The notes: generated by a model from the letters alone, not told the origin. Positions 34,501 to 44,792 are shown, counted from the stretch's first letter. The stretch is DNA of 64,000 nucleotides from Prorocentrum cordatum (GCA_963575745.1 CAUYUJ010004547.1:120572-184571), one strand, 5' to 3'. Made by a program: numbers and translations.

Positions 34501-34925
34501 ACCAGCATTGATGCAGCCTCAGCGGGCACCACATCGACCGCATAAGGGCAGTCCTTGCACGACGCGGGTACCGACAACAGCTCTTCCTGGTAGTCGCTCA
34601 CAATATGCTCATCCGAGTCGTAGCCGGCTCGGGAACGCAGAAGCGCGCGTGCGGCTTCATGCGGACGCGGAACAACATCAACAGCCTGAGAGCGCTCCAT
34701 CACGCCCTTAATGTGCTGGACGGCCTCGGCCTGCGCCGGCGAGCATATCCCCTCGGGGGCCGCCCCACCGCACCCGCTCAGCCAGTTCAGGGTTGAGATG
34801 GCATCGTTGGCACGACGAGTGATGGCCTGACGACGAGCGACTCGTTGACACACGCCTCGGCTGAGCCCAGGACGGCGAGGCCCTTCCTCTGTCAGCGACG
34901 GCAAAGGGAAGACCTCAGGCTGCAT
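31533..34925 (-). CDS. reverse transcriptase - RNase H - tyrosine recombinase polyprotein
   Basis: A 1130-residue frame. The RT has VFCVKKKSGMQRLVVDARRS, motif A STGDVRDAFYRF near residue 262, motif B LPMGFKWSLYLVQEA, and motif C YVYVDNVGFL near residue 360, with Asn in place of the second Asp. A DIRS-type RNase H follows: VVATDACPTGWGVV (near 517), AIHILEAKGMIWAL, HVVFLGDNMGQI (near 649) and VPSELNPADGPSRR, keeping the acidic residues. The C-terminal third is a tyrosine recombinase: box I LVTYARPGEIHEL (near 928), box II PYQLRHSGAS (near 1035), and GRWGSHKSVARYEK with the presumed nucleophile Tyr near 1067. About the last 27 residues lie over the methyltransferase-like domain in the wrong frame, so the natural end is probably a frameshift or overlap. 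Expected role: reverse transcription and recombinase-mediated integration of a circular intermediate. Confidence 0.9.
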   Translation of the reverse strand: MQPEVFPLPSLTEEGPRRPGLSRGVCQRVARRQAITRRANDAISTLNWLSGCGGAAPEGICSPAQAEAVQHIKGVMERSQAVDVVPRPHEAARALLRSRAGYDSDEHIVSDYQEELLSVPASCKDCPYAVDVVPAEAASMLVDFEERMVRPDIEFWELEDNSEPVTPYMDRNLAGDRQAYIKFVRRLESIGVLRWCAAVKERATVFCVKKKSGMQRLVVDARRSNRRFRDPPGVELATAESLGLIEVDDDSEVFISTGDVRDAFYRFKIDVELSRYFGLPPLRAEELHLHEAEGEWLSADRWVHPCFAVLPMGFKWSLYLVQEAVTKQVEDATGATADRRLQTFGGSRLITSGGQPLHYVYVDNVGFLGGQPEEVQTMKDCACERLDGVGLSTHEHVEAQTQSEVLGVAIDGGKGIVATSLKRMWKVDSLLTWLLDRGVASGHQLESTVGHLTFIFMLRRPLLSVLSATYQFIRSAGGEQVDLWPSVRAELSAARALLPFAFAQWRLPWHGEVVATDACPTGWGVVESSWSDKNVKQVGRVDERMRFRVRQDMAHRAHALAGSRDALEDKFTVYVPKGTNDPNEYWEEDPKFPDISPDWIHGAPWKFVYAGRFCRREAIHILEAKGMIWALRRLAKRPGIGGRHVVFLGDNMGQILAFCKGRASDFQMNICCRRWCALSLALNIRCHVRWVPSELNPADGPSRRYEPGHKRPKSDAVAGADPAAAGSARGSAPVEQRAQRCTEGVGYPGGSAAEGDPAPAEERADLAAGVAEEAEYGAGEAGPLLGGGRRPRPLVPGDEGRGANPASSPEYVEGGGGVVQDGARLEHSRSTPGGVDFACSRVYRREFFNGMDGSVGHYLLAAIKGIRPEFGRAGTFRLPRAHRALQGWDRLAPGQSRLPEARPVWAALMVGLVRAGFRTMAIETLAALVTYARPGEIHELKAKWLIPPSSNVGPHWTFVIRPSEELRPTKVGIYDDTVIWDKEEAWTTQLLRELVRGKSGDEPVFNYSYAAYLKQFKAAAKRLGLPELVPYQLRHSGASWDRLQLRRTLDEIMKRGRWGSHKSVARYEKGGRVQAQWQRLPKSFQQFALWCEANLQRVMLDGLAPPAAPSLPRSGLLRTSTPAAEVSRRK

Positions 34926-35150
34926 CTTGAAAAAGAAGGTGGCTGTGGGGAAGGGGGGGGGGGGTGGGGGAGGGGGGGGGGGGTCCTAGTCAGAGATGGG
35001 AGGGGGGTGGAGGAAAGGGGGGAAGGGGGTGGTGGAAGGGGGGCGGCAGTCGAGGGGGGTGAGAGGAGGGATGGGGGTGGGGGGGAGGAGGAAGTGGGGG
35101 GTGGGGGGGGGAGGGGGGAGGTGGGGAAGTGAGGGGAAAGCTCAATAGCG
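34926..35150 (-). promoter_or_regulatory. polypyrimidine tract and CAAG before the RT start codon
   Basis: Between the Gag-like stop and the RT ATG the coding strand is an almost pure C/T tract (plus-strand G-rich run 34940-35135), ending CTTCTTTTTCAAG directly before ATG at 34925. A pyrimidine tract plus AG next to the start codon is what a splice or spliced-leader trans-splice acceptor would look like. Dinoflagellate mRNAs are trans-spliced in general; its use here is inference. Confidence 0.35.
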
Positions 35151-35266
35151 CCGAACACGCGAAAGCAGGAGAAGAAGGCCTGAGCTGAAACTCTGCGCCC
35201 GGAAGCGCGGCCCCTCTGAGGTAGAAGCGACTGGCAGCGGGGTCCCTGCCAGTCGCCGTCGCACAG

Positions 35267-36763
35267 CTAAGCGTCTGCCGCGCCTCCAGCCCCCTTCTTG
35301 GCGGCTGCCTTTGCCTTCGGGTGGGCGGTGGCTGCACGCACTTCTTGGGCCTTCTGGCGCTGCTTCTCGATCTCGGCTTTCTCTTTGGTACGGGTAGCCA
35401 CGTGAGCGGTGAGGGCCGGGGCGATCCCCGCCGTCCGCTGCTGATGGCCTGACCACAGTTCCTCGTCCTCAAAGCGGCCCTCTCCAGGACCACGACTGGC
35501 CGCGTCCAGCAACAGCTGCATCCTCCTCGCCAGCACCTCGAACGCGGCCAGCGACGCGAGGTTGAGCTGATCGTAGCACCCGGCGTGCTCCAGCAGGCGG
35601 CACATCGCCTGGAGCTCGCACGCGAGACGGTCCGACGCAGCGATGCGATTCTCGGCGAGATACTTGTGGTACCACTGCATCGGGGAGCCTCCAGTCCTCT
35701 CAATGTTCTTTGCCATCCACAGCATGGTGCGCGGGCCCTCGACGGGCCAGTCCTCATAGAAGCTCTCGTGCATCTTGGCGACGGCCTCCTTCCACGAGCG
35801 GAACCTCTCGCCCTGCTCGTCGTACTGCACGGGCAGGGTCCTGGCGTCGTCAAGGTCCGGCTCAGGAGGCGCGTCCACAGGGGCAGGCGAAGAAGGCTCA
35901 GGCGCCGCAGACCCGTCGCGGGGCATGAGCGCGGCGATGTCCTTCCAGCGCTTGGCCCCAAAACCAGGCACGTCGTCCCCGTGGAGGCGGTAGAGCACCA
36001 CGACGCCCTCGGCGGTCCGACCCGAGGCAGGGGGCGCAGCGACGCTCACCAGCATCCGATCCCCCAGCCTGCAGGCGTCCTTCTCGCCGAGGATCGTCGC
36101 GACGGTGAACTCGGTGCCGAGCGGGAACGAGGAGTTCGGCTCGCCGACGACCCAGCGGTAGTCCTTTTCGTCCTCCACGGTGGCGGTCGCCGCGGCGGCG
36201 ACAGCCTCCTCTCGGGGTGGAGGGGTCTGGGTGCCCCCCCTGTCGTCGTCCTCGTCGTCGGGCGCATCCAGCACAATCGGTGGCGCCTTGCCCCGCCCGC
36301 GGCGGGCAGGAGCACCTCCAAGCCGCCAGAAGTCCTCCAGCGCCACCACGCGCCCGTCCCACTGCTGCGTGCGAAGCGGCGCGGGCAGCGGCGCCTCGCC
36401 AGCGGCGAGCGCCTGGCGCGCCAGGTACCGAGCCTCGATCACCTTCCCGCGGAGCTCCCGGGCGCCGATCTCTCGTCGGAACCGGTACCTCGGCGAGACC
36501 ACGTGTCGAGGCACCCCGCCACCAGGCGACAGCACGATGAACTCCTCGATGTCGGGGCCTGAGAGACGCTCTGGCATCTGGTCGCCATCAGGTGACTCCG
36601 TGATCCATTCCTCGAAACTCACCGGCCACAGGCACACCCGCTCGTGCAGGAGGTCCTCGCCGGCGTCGACGTAGCGCACCAGGATCCTACTGCCCGGCAT
36701 CAACCCTCTCAATGAAGCCGCCACCCCGGAGGGCAGGTCGCCTGCTCCTGCTGCCACCAGCAT
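35267..36763 (-). CDS. Gag-like protein of the retroelement
   Basis: About 498 residues from an ATG at 36763 (the frame is open to 36793 only through a GTG codon). The context at this ATG is CAAG-ATG, as at the RT frame. The N-terminal third is compact and charged (SRILVRYVDAGEDLLHERV). A Pro/Ala/Asp-rich linker follows, then a second globular part (SWKEAVAKMHESFYEDWPVE, then MQWYHKYLAENRIAASD and a helical region LACELQAMCRLLEHAG). It ends in a basic Lys/Ala tail (KEKAEIEKQRQKAQEVR, then KAKAAAKKGAGGAADA), plausible for nucleic-acid binding. No CCHC zinc knuckle or protease motif is visible. The Gag assignment is by position upstream of the RT frame. Confidence 0.6.
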   Translation of the reverse strand: MLVAAGAGDLPSGVAASLRGLMPGSRILVRYVDAGEDLLHERVCLWPVSFEEWITESPDGDQMPERLSGPDIEEFIVLSPGGGVPRHVVSPRYRFRREIGARELRGKVIEARYLARQALAAGEAPLPAPLRTQQWDGRVVALEDFWRLGGAPARRGRGKAPPIVLDAPDDEDDDRGGTQTPPPREEAVAAAATATVEDEKDYRWVVGEPNSSFPLGTEFTVATILGEKDACRLGDRMLVSVAAPPASGRTAEGVVVLYRLHGDDVPGFGAKRWKDIAALMPRDGSAAPEPSSPAPVDAPPEPDLDDARTLPVQYDEQGERFRSWKEAVAKMHESFYEDWPVEGPRTMLWMAKNIERTGGSPMQWYHKYLAENRIAASDRLACELQAMCRLLEHAGCYDQLNLASLAAFEVLARRMQLLLDAASRGPGEGRFEDEELWSGHQQRTAGIAPALTAHVATRTKEKAEIEKQRQKAQEVRAATAHPKAKAAAKKGAGGAADA

Positions 36764-37094
36764 CTTGACGAGCTCCGCGTCGCGCGCCAGCACAGAAGCC
36801 GCCGACCGCCGCCACCACCACGTTGAACACGAGGGCCGCGGCGAGCAGCACCCACGGCGGCCCCTCAGGGCAGATCAGCGCAGGGCACGCCGGGCAGACC
36901 GCCTCGGGGCACGTCAGCTCCGGGCAGGTCAGGTTGGGGCAGGCGGGCCCGGGCGGACAGGGCGGTGGGAGCGGGCAGGCCTCCGACTGAACGCCAGTCG
37001 CGGTCCAGCTGGCCACCACCCCAGCCACCGCGCCGCGGCCTATCTCCCGTGCGCCAGACTGGAGGAGGTCGCTCAGATAATCTGGGAGCACCAT
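36687..37094 (-). CDS. small Cys-Pro-rich membrane protein of the retroelement (ORF0)
   Basis: A 135-residue frame begins with ATG about 20 bases inside the A1 repeat boundary. After MVLPDYLSDLLQSG and a glycine/alanine segment, residues about 39-79 contain many Cys-Pro dipeptides (motifs such as CPNLTCPELTCPEAVC). A hydrophobic stretch (WVLLAAALVFNVVVAAVGGF) follows that could span a membrane. The rest is basic and overlaps the next frame by about 75 bases. The frame order suggests either a separate protein or, by a one-base shift, an N-terminal extension of the Gag-like protein. I do not recognise a named family. A structural, membrane-anchored or metal-binding role would be guesswork. Confidence 0.55.
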   Translation of the reverse strand: MVLPDYLSDLLQSGAREIGRGAVAGVVASWTATGVQSEACPLPPPCPPGPACPNLTCPELTCPEAVCPACPALICPEGPPWVLLAAALVFNVVVAAVGGFCAGARRGARQDAGGSRSRRPALRGGGFIERVDAGQ

Positions 37095-37113
37095 CCGAGG
37101 TGCGACGCCTCAA

Positions 37114-37195
37114 AAACTTTGAGCAAAAATGGGCCGCGGTCGCTTCCCACTCTCGCAGTTTCCACCCGCCCTCATTCCAGTCAAAGACAGTGCCA
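37114..37195 (-). repeat. retroelement split direct repeat A1 (terminal)
   Basis: 82 bp at the 5' end of the element on its coding strand, identical to 30593-30674. It ends GACAGTGCCA next to flank AAACATCAAAAACCC. Confidence 0.9.
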
Positions 37196-37373
37196 AAACA
37201 TCAAAAACCCAATGCTTTTTCACAAAAATTGTACAAATTTCCCGCCCGGGCTCTCTTGCTGAAATCATAGGAAAACCATAGGAATCTTAAGAATTCTGTC
37301 AAATCCAGCGATTTCACGTCATCGCGCGGTGCACTCGCGATGCTCTGTCATGCACCCAGGCCGCGAATCCTGT

Positions 37374-37491
37374 GCAAAAAATACCACAAAGAGCACACTC
37401 GCGCGTTCATGTCAGAAGCCTACCGAACACCGTGTGTTTGCAAGCATTTCAACATAAAAACATCAAAAACCCAATGCTTTTCACAAAAATG
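37374..37491 (+). repeat. uninterrupted A-D unit (apparent empty site)
   Basis: Here A is followed directly by D (AACATAAAAACATCAAAAAC), as the target would read before insertion. At the element, A and D are separated by the whole 6.8 kb. D recurs at 37196-37229 with one length difference in a T run. The region 37230-37373 between the two units shows nothing recognisable. Confidence 0.75.
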
Positions 37492-37773
37492 CTTTGGGGT
37501 GTCCTGTCAGACCGTCGGGCTTCCTCCGGCCACCTCTGGCTTCCTGCGGTGTACCGGGCCATTCTCGACTCGTCTGGCAATGCGTGCGCGGCATTCAACA
37601 CGCGCTCGCCAGTTCCCGTCGGCAACCGCCATCGCGGCCGCATCAGCTGTACCAAACCGGCTGGCCGGTGTGACTTCGGCCCCCAGTTGTGCCAGCTTTG
37701 CTTCTTATGTTGTGGGAGGGCGGGTGGGACTGGGCATGCCATGCTTGACTCGCTCGAGCTGGCTAGCTTGACT

Positions 37774-38178
<405 letters not shown>

Positions 38179-38184
38179 TAAAAG

Positions 38185-40360
38185 TATTTTGGCGAAGGAC
38201 CCAACCATATGCAGTTGTGGGTATCGCAATTGTGAACATCTTCTTCGATGAAACTCCTCATGGGGCCACGAAGCGCTGCACTGGGTGGGGGGGAACGCTG
38301 TTCTGGGTGAGTGGTGTGCCAAGTAAGGTTTCCGGGTTGCATGCGGACGGTCCCACTGGGGGTTTCGGTGGAGCTCTATGGGGCCACGAAACGCTGTACT
38401 GGGTAAGTGAAAATGCCAAATTGGGTTTCTGGGACGCAAACGGACGGTCCCACTGGAGGCTTCGGTGGAACTCCCTATGGGGCCACGAAACGCTGTACTG
38501 GGTGGGTGAAAATGCCAAATTGGGCTTCCGGGACGCATGCGGACGGTCCCACTGGGGGCTTCGGTGGAGCTCCCTATGGGGCCACGAAACGCTGCATTGG
38601 TTGGGTAAAAATGTCACGTTGGGCTTTCGGGACGCATGCGGAGGGTGGCACTGGGGCCTTCGGTGGAGCTCCCTACGGGGCCACGAAATTTTAGACTGGG
38701 TGGGTGAAAATGCCACAATGAGTGTTTCGGGACGCTTGCGGACGGTCCCACTGGGGCCTTCGGTGGAGCTCCCTGTGGAGCCACGAAACGCTGTGGCACT
38801 GGGGCCTTCGGTGGAGCTCCCTGTGGGGCCACGAATCGCTGTAATGGGTGGGTGGAAATGCCAAATTGGGTGTTTCAGGATGCACTCGGACAGTCCCACT
38901 GGGGGCTTCGGTGGAGCTCCCTATGTGGCCACGAAACGCTGTACTGAGTGGGGGGGACGCATGTGGACGGTGGCACCGTGACCTTCGGTGGGGCTTCCTA
39001 TCGAGCTACGAAACGCTGTACTGAGTGGGGGGGACGCATGTGGACGGTGGCACTGGGGCCTCTGGTGGAGCTCCCCATGGGGCCACGAAACGCTGTGCTG
39101 AGTGGGGGGGACACATGTGAACGGTGGCACTGGGGCCTTCGATGGAGCTCCCTATGGGGCCACAAAACGCTGTACTGAGTGGGGGGGGCGCATGTGGACG
39201 GTGGCACTGGGGCCTTCGGTGGAGCTCCCTGTGGAGCCACGAAACGCTGTGGCACTGGGGCCTTCGGTGGAGCTCCCTGTGGGGCCACGAATCGCTGTAA
39301 TGGGTGGGTGGAAATGCCAAATTGGGTGTTTCAGGATGCACTCGGACAGTCCCACTGGGGGCTTCGGTGGAGCTCCCTATGTGGCCACGAAACGCTGTAC
39401 TGAGTGGGGGGGACGCATGTGGACGGTGGCATCGTGACCTTCGGTGGGGCTTCCTATCGAGCTAACTAACGCTGTACTGAAGTGGGGGGGGACGCATGTG
39501 GACGGTGGCACTGGTGCCTCCGGTGGGAGCTCCTATGGTCCCACGAAACGCTGTACTGAGTTGGGGGGGACGCATGAGGACCGTGGCACTGGGCCTTCGG
39601 TGGAGCTCCCCATGGTGTTCACTGAACGCTGTCCTGAGTGGGGGGGACGCACGCGGGCGATGGAACTGGGTCCTTCGGTGGAGATCCCTATGGGGCCACG
39701 ACCGATGTACTGTTTGGGGGGGGCACATGTGCCGTGGCACTGGGGCCTTCGGGTGGAGCTCCCTATGGGGCTCACGCAGCGCTGTACTGAGTGGGGGGAC
39801 GCATGTTGGACGTGCACTGTGGCGCTTCGTGGAGCTCCCTATGGGGCCACGAAAACGCTGTACTGAGTGGGGGGGACGCATGAGGACGGTGGCACTGGGG
39901 CCTTCGGTGGAGCTCCCTATGGGGCCACGAAACGCTGTACTGAGTGGGAGGGACGCATGTGGACGATGGCACTGGGTCCTTCGGTGGGGCTCCCTATGGG
40001 GCCACGAAACGCTGTACTGAGTGGGGGGGGCGCATGTGGACGGTGGCACGGGGGCCTTCGGTGGAGCTCCCTATGGGGCCACGAAACGCTGTACTGAGTG
40101 GGGGGGACGCATGTGGACGGTGGCACTGGGGCCTTCGGTGGAGCTCCCTATGGGGCTACGAAACGCTGTACTGGGTGGGTGGAACGCAGGGAAGAGGGGG
40201 AGGAGGGAGGTGGAGGGAGGAGGGAGAGGAGGAGAGGAGAGGAGGAGGAGGAGGAGGAGGAGGAGGAGGAGGAGGAGGAGGAGGAGGAGGAGGAGGAGGA
40301 GGAGCGCGGGGACCGTCTCTTCAAAACGAGGACCCAACAACACAGGTTGGTTGGGAACAA
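38185..40360 (+). repeat. satellite element, copy 3 (77-99 bp units)
   Basis: Begins GGCGAAGGACCCAACCATATG. Units of about 99 bp (38.3-38.9 kb) pass into 77-bp units (to 40.19 kb). A GGA run (40241-40303) and CGTCTCTTCAAAACGAGGAC close it. The core CTTCGGTGGAGCTCCCTATG-GGGCCACGAAACG equals the reverse complement of the 90-bp unit's core. A block of about 270 bp (38.72-38.99 kb) recurs at 39.20-39.47 kb. Confidence 0.85.
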
Positions 40361-40789
40361 CGACGGTGCTGTGATAACATATGGTTGTCGTTGATGCTTG
40401 TTTGTTTTATACAGAAAGTGCAACCTTGAGACCAGGTGACCCTGGCGCCTTCACTGGGATCGCTCAGGATTATGACTGCTGTTTGGGGTCGAGAACACGT
40501 TTGAGAAAGAAACCAATATGCGTTTACGCTAAAATCGTTGGTCTTTAGGTCGGGAACCAATTAAACCTGTGAAACACAGTATCCCCGCAACGTTATGACT
40601 GTCTTGTCTGTTTAATGTATTTTGTATTATTGTTCTGTGTTCGGGGATCTCGAATTTAGGGTTGGGCTCGAAATCTAAACATCAGCTTTACCCAAACACG
40701 CGGCAGAGAAGACATTACGCAGGAAGACTACTAGGATTAAAAACGAATGAAATAGGAGGGAAGGTAAACACTAAGAACAAGCAAAATTG

Positions 40790-43345
40790 TCCTGGCGAAG
40801 GACCCAACCACATGCAGTTGTGGGTACCGCAATTGTGAACATCTTCCTCGGTGAAGCTCCCTATGGGGCCACGAAGCGCTGCACTGGGTGGGGGGGAACG
40901 CTGTTCTGGGTGAGTGGTGTGTCAAGTAAGGTTTCTGGAACGCATGCGGACGGTCCCACTGGGGGCTTCGGTAGAGCTCCCTATGGGCCACGAAGCGCTG
41001 TACTGGGTAAGTGAAAATGCCAAATTGGGTTTCCGGCAAACGGACGGTCCCACTGGAGGCTTCGGTGGAACTCCCTATGGGGCCACGAAACGCTGTACTG
41101 GGTGGGTGAAAATGCCAAATTGGGCTTCCGGGACGCATGCGGACGGTCCCACTGGGAGCTTCGGTGGAGCTCCCTATGGGTGGGTAAAAATGCCACGCTG
41201 GGTTTTCGGGACGCATGCGGACGGTGGCACTGGGGCCTTCGGTGGAGTTCCCTACGGGGCCACGAAATTCTGGAAAGGGTGGGTGAAAATGCCACAATGT
41301 GTGTTTCGGGACGCTTGCGGACGGTCCCACTGGGGCCTTCGGTGGAGCTCCCTGTGAGGCCACGAAACGCTGCACTGGGTGGGCATAAATGCCACATTAA
41401 GTGTGCGGGACGCATGAGGACGGTGGCACTGGGGCCTTCGGTGGAGCTCCCTGTGGGGCCACGAAGCGCTGTAATGGGTGGGTGAAAATGCCAAATCCGG
41501 TGTTTCAGGACGCACTCGGACGGTCCCACTGGGGCCTTCGGTGGAGCTCCCTATGTGGCCACGAAGCGCTGTACTGAGTGGGGGGGACGCATGAGGACGG
41601 TAGCACTGTGACCTTCGGTGGGGCTCCCTATGGGGCCACGAAACGCTGTACTCAGTGGGGGGGACCCATGTGGACGGTGGCACTGGGGCCTTCGGTGGAG
41701 CTCCCTAGGGGGCCACGAAACGCTGTACTGAGTGGGGGGGGCGCGTGTGGACGGTGGCAACTGTGTGCTTCGGTGGAGCTCCCTATGGGGGCCCCCCCCC
41801 CGCACCCCCTCACCCCGCCCGCCCGCCCCCTCGCCCACCGCCCCCCGCGCCCCCCCCACCCCGCCCCGGCCCCACTCTCCAGCGCCCAAAAACGCTGTAG
41901 CTGAGTGTGGGGGAGCAAAAATGTTGGACGGTGGCAAACTGTGGGCTTCGGTGAGCTCCCTATGAGGCGCAGCGAAGCGCTGTAATGAGTGGGGGGGACG
42001 CATGTTGACGGTGGCACTGGGCCCTCGGTGAGCTCCCTGTGGGGCCACGAAGCGCTGTACTGAGTGGGGGTTACGCATGAGACGGTGCACTGGGGCCTTC
42101 GTGGAGCTCCCTGTGGGGCCACGAAACGCTGTTACTTGGGAGTGGGGGGGACGCATGTGGACGGTGGCACTGGGGCCGTCGGTGGTGGGGCCACGAAGCG
42201 CTGTACTGAGTGGGGGAGCGCATGTGGACGGTGGCACTGGGTCCCTCGGTGGAGCTCCCTGTGGGGCCACGAAGCGCTGTACTGAGTGGGGGGGACGCGT
42301 GTGGACGGTGGCACTGGGGCCTTCGGTGGAGCTCCCTATGGGGCCACGAAACGCTGTACTGAGTGGGGGGGACGCATGTGGACGGTGGCACCGGGGCCTT
42401 CGGTGGAGCTCCCTATGGGGCCACAAAACGCTGTACTGAATGGGCGGGACGCATGTGGACGGTGGCACTGGGGCCTTCGGTGGAGCCCCCTATGGGGCCA
42501 CGAAACGCTGTACTGAGTGGGGGGGACGCATGTGGACGGAAGCACTGTGGCCTTCGTGGAGCTCCCTATGGGGCCACGAAACGCTGTACTGAGTGGGGGG
42601 GACGCATGTGGACGGTGGCACCGGGGCCTTCGGTGGAGCTCCCTATGGGGCCACGAAACGCTGTACTGAGTAAGGGGGACGCATGTGGACGGTCCCACTG
42701 GGGCCTTCGGTGGAGCTCCCTATGGGGCCTCGAAACGCTGTACTGAGTGGGGGGGACGCATGTGGACGGTAGCACTATGACCTTCGGTGGAGCTCCCTAT
42801 GGGGCCACGAAACGCTGCACTGAGGGGAGGGGACGCATGTGGACGGTGGCACTGGGGCCTTCGGTGGAGCTCCCTATGGGGCCACGAAACGCTGTACTGA
42901 GTGGAGGGGACGCATGTGGACGGTGGCACTGGGGCTTTCGGTGGAGCTCCATATGGGGCCACGAAACGTTGTACTGAGTGGAGGGGACGCATGTGGACGG
43001 TGGCACTGGGGCCTTCGGTGGAGCTCCCTATGGGGCCACGAAACGCTGTACTGAGTGGGGGGGACGCATGTGGACGGTCCCACTGGGGGCTTCGGTGGAG
43101 CTCCCTATGGGGCCTCGAAACGCTGTACTGAATGGGGGGAACGCATGTGGATGGTGGCACTGGGGCCTTCGGTGGAGCTCCCTATGGGGCTACGAAACGC
43201 TGTACTGGGTGGGTGAAACGCAGGGAAGAGGGGGAGGAGCGAGGAAGAGGGAGGAGGGGGAGGAGGAGAGGAGAGGAGGAGGAGGAGGAACGCGGGGACC
43301 GTCTTTTCAAAACGAGGACCCAACAACACAGGCTGGTTGGGAACA
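40790..43345 (+). repeat. satellite element, copy 4 (77-99 bp units)
   Basis: Same start (GGCGAAGGACCCAACCACATG) and end (GTCTTTTCAAAACGAGGACC) as copy 3, mostly 77-bp units, with a C-rich insertion at 41800-41885. The 430-bp interval 40361-40789 between copies 3 and 4 is AT-richer unique sequence with no recognised feature. Confidence 0.85.
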
Positions 43346-43542
43346 AATATGAAGTAGTGAAGAGTAAGAGACAAGAGAAGACAACAACATCGTGAAATCG
43401 AACCATACCTACCCTTGCGAGAGTGGGGGGGACCTTGGCCGCGCCTTGGCGCGCGGCCAAGCTCCTGGTAGGATCGGCAGTCGGAAAACAAGCGCCGCGC
43501 CCGAGGAGGGACGTACAGCTCAGAGAAAGACGCACGGCACTT

Positions 43543-43628
43543 CCTCTCCTCCTCCTCCTCCTCCTCCTCCTCCTCCTCCTCCTCCTCCTCCTCCTCCTCC
43601 TCCTCCTCCTCCTCCTCCTCCCCCTCCT
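43543..43628 (+). repeat. CTC microsatellite
   Basis: About 28 CTC units, flanked by a 30-bp direct repeat (GACGTACAGCTCAGAGAAA at 43508 and 43643) that frames the tract. Confidence 0.9.
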
Positions 43629-44017
43629 CCGAATCATCCTGGGACGTACAGCTCAGAGAAAAATGCACGGCACTTCATCCGCGAAACCTCGCTCGCCCCG
43701 CGCGCGGTCCCGGCATCGACAATCCGGCGAGCGGCTCCAGGGCGCCCCGCCAGGGCGGGAGCTTGACATGGAGGACGAGTAAGCGCGGCGCCGAGGCGAG
43801 AGCGACATGTGACCCTCTCGCGCCCAGTGTGCGCCGCGTCCCTTTCCTGCCACGCATGTTGCAACGCCTACCACAAAACGTCCACGTCGAGAAGTACGAA
43901 GATGACTCGTGCATTGTTATTTGATTGGTGGGATGGAACCACCCGGATATGGTCCCTGTCTACCCGACCAGCTGGGGAACAGAGTGGGCGCATCTGCTGG
44001 TCAAAAGATAATTCCAC

Positions 44018-44058
44018 TCCGGCTGCTCCTGTCATTCAGAAGGACAGGAGCAGCCGGA
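44018..44058. repeat. 16-bp inverted repeat
   Basis: Arms TCCGGCTGCTCCTGTC (44018-44033) and its complement (44043-44058) with a 9-nt loop. It leads into GGAGCA-rich repeats. Confidence 0.8.
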
Positions 44059-44359
44059 ATACGGGCAGGAGCAGAAACGGGAGCAGGAGCAGGAGATGTC
44101 AGAGAGTACGATCAGGAGTGGTAGGAGGAGCAGGAGCAGGATGAAAGGCTGAAGGGGGAAGATGGCCAGCGACCCTCCTACTGCGAGGCGGTCGGAGGCG
44201 CCATGTGACTGACTGTGGGGATGTCCCACCACGCCTGTCATCCTCCCTCCTTTTCCTTGCCTGTCATCCTTCCTCATCCTCTTCGAGTCAACCCCCTCCC
44301 TTCATTGACACCCTTCTCCACAATCACCACCCCCACCACCTCCTCTTCGCATATCCCCT

Positions 44360-44665
44360 GCCTCCTCCTCTTCCTCCTCCTCCGCCTCCTCCCTTTCCTC
44401 CTCCTCCTCCTCCTTCTCCTCCTCCTCGCTCTCCTCATCAAACCTTGTCGCTCCTCCACCTCCTCCTACTGCCTCCTCCTCCTCCTCCTCCTCCTCCTCT
44501 TCCACGTTCCCACCTGCCATCCGACCTCCTCTCCCCATCACGCCTCTTCGTCCTCCTCCTCCTCCTCCTCCTCCGCCTCCTCCTCCTCCTCCTTGTCCTC
44601 CTCATGCTCCTCCTCCTCCTCATCATCATCCTTCTCGTCTTCCTCCTCATCTTCCTCGCTCATAT
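44360..44665 (+). repeat. CTC-rich microsatellite zone
   Basis: Interrupted CTC/TCC repeats ending about 130 bp below EIF3E exon B. The frame joining this tract to the exon on the minus strand reads as acidic and is not coding. Confidence 0.88.
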
Positions 44666-44792
44666 TCTCTTCTTCTGCATCAGTATCCTCCGTGTGCTCA
44701 CTATCCTCCTTATCCCTCCTCCTACACCCCGTCAGTGCAAGCTGATGACGCTGCCGTCGCCTCCTGGACCGAAGAAGGGAAGGGCCCAGGTC

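Larger units (their letters stand above)
30414..37195 (-). mobile_element. DIRS/Ngaro-class tyrosine-recombinase retrotransposon with split direct repeats
   Basis: Terminal repeat B2 (30415-30533) recurs inside as B1 (30675-30793), 118 of 119 bases identical. Terminal repeat A1 (37114-37195) recurs inside as A2 (30593-30674), 82 of 82 identical. A2 and B1 abut at 30674/30675 and so reproduce the joined element ends, the split-direct-repeat layout of Ngaro/PAT elements. In transcript order the frames are: Cys-Pro membrane protein, Gag-like, RT-RNase H-recombinase, methyltransferase-like. The flanks form an apparent empty site beside the element (37374-37491) with no target-site duplication, as expected for recombinase-mediated insertion. 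Near-identical repeats and mostly open frames suggest a recent insertion. It lies in the 25.7-kb EIF3E intron in the same orientation as the gene. Confidence 0.88.

Noticed and set aside
38217-43160. Chains of 60-150 residue frames with repeated Trp/Gly motifs
   Set aside because: Shadows of the 77-99 bp satellite; period and indels are not in multiples of three.
43860-43925. Plus-strand MLQRLPQNVHVEKYEDDS as an exon
   Set aside because: Protein-like but too short, no family match and no clear splice signals.
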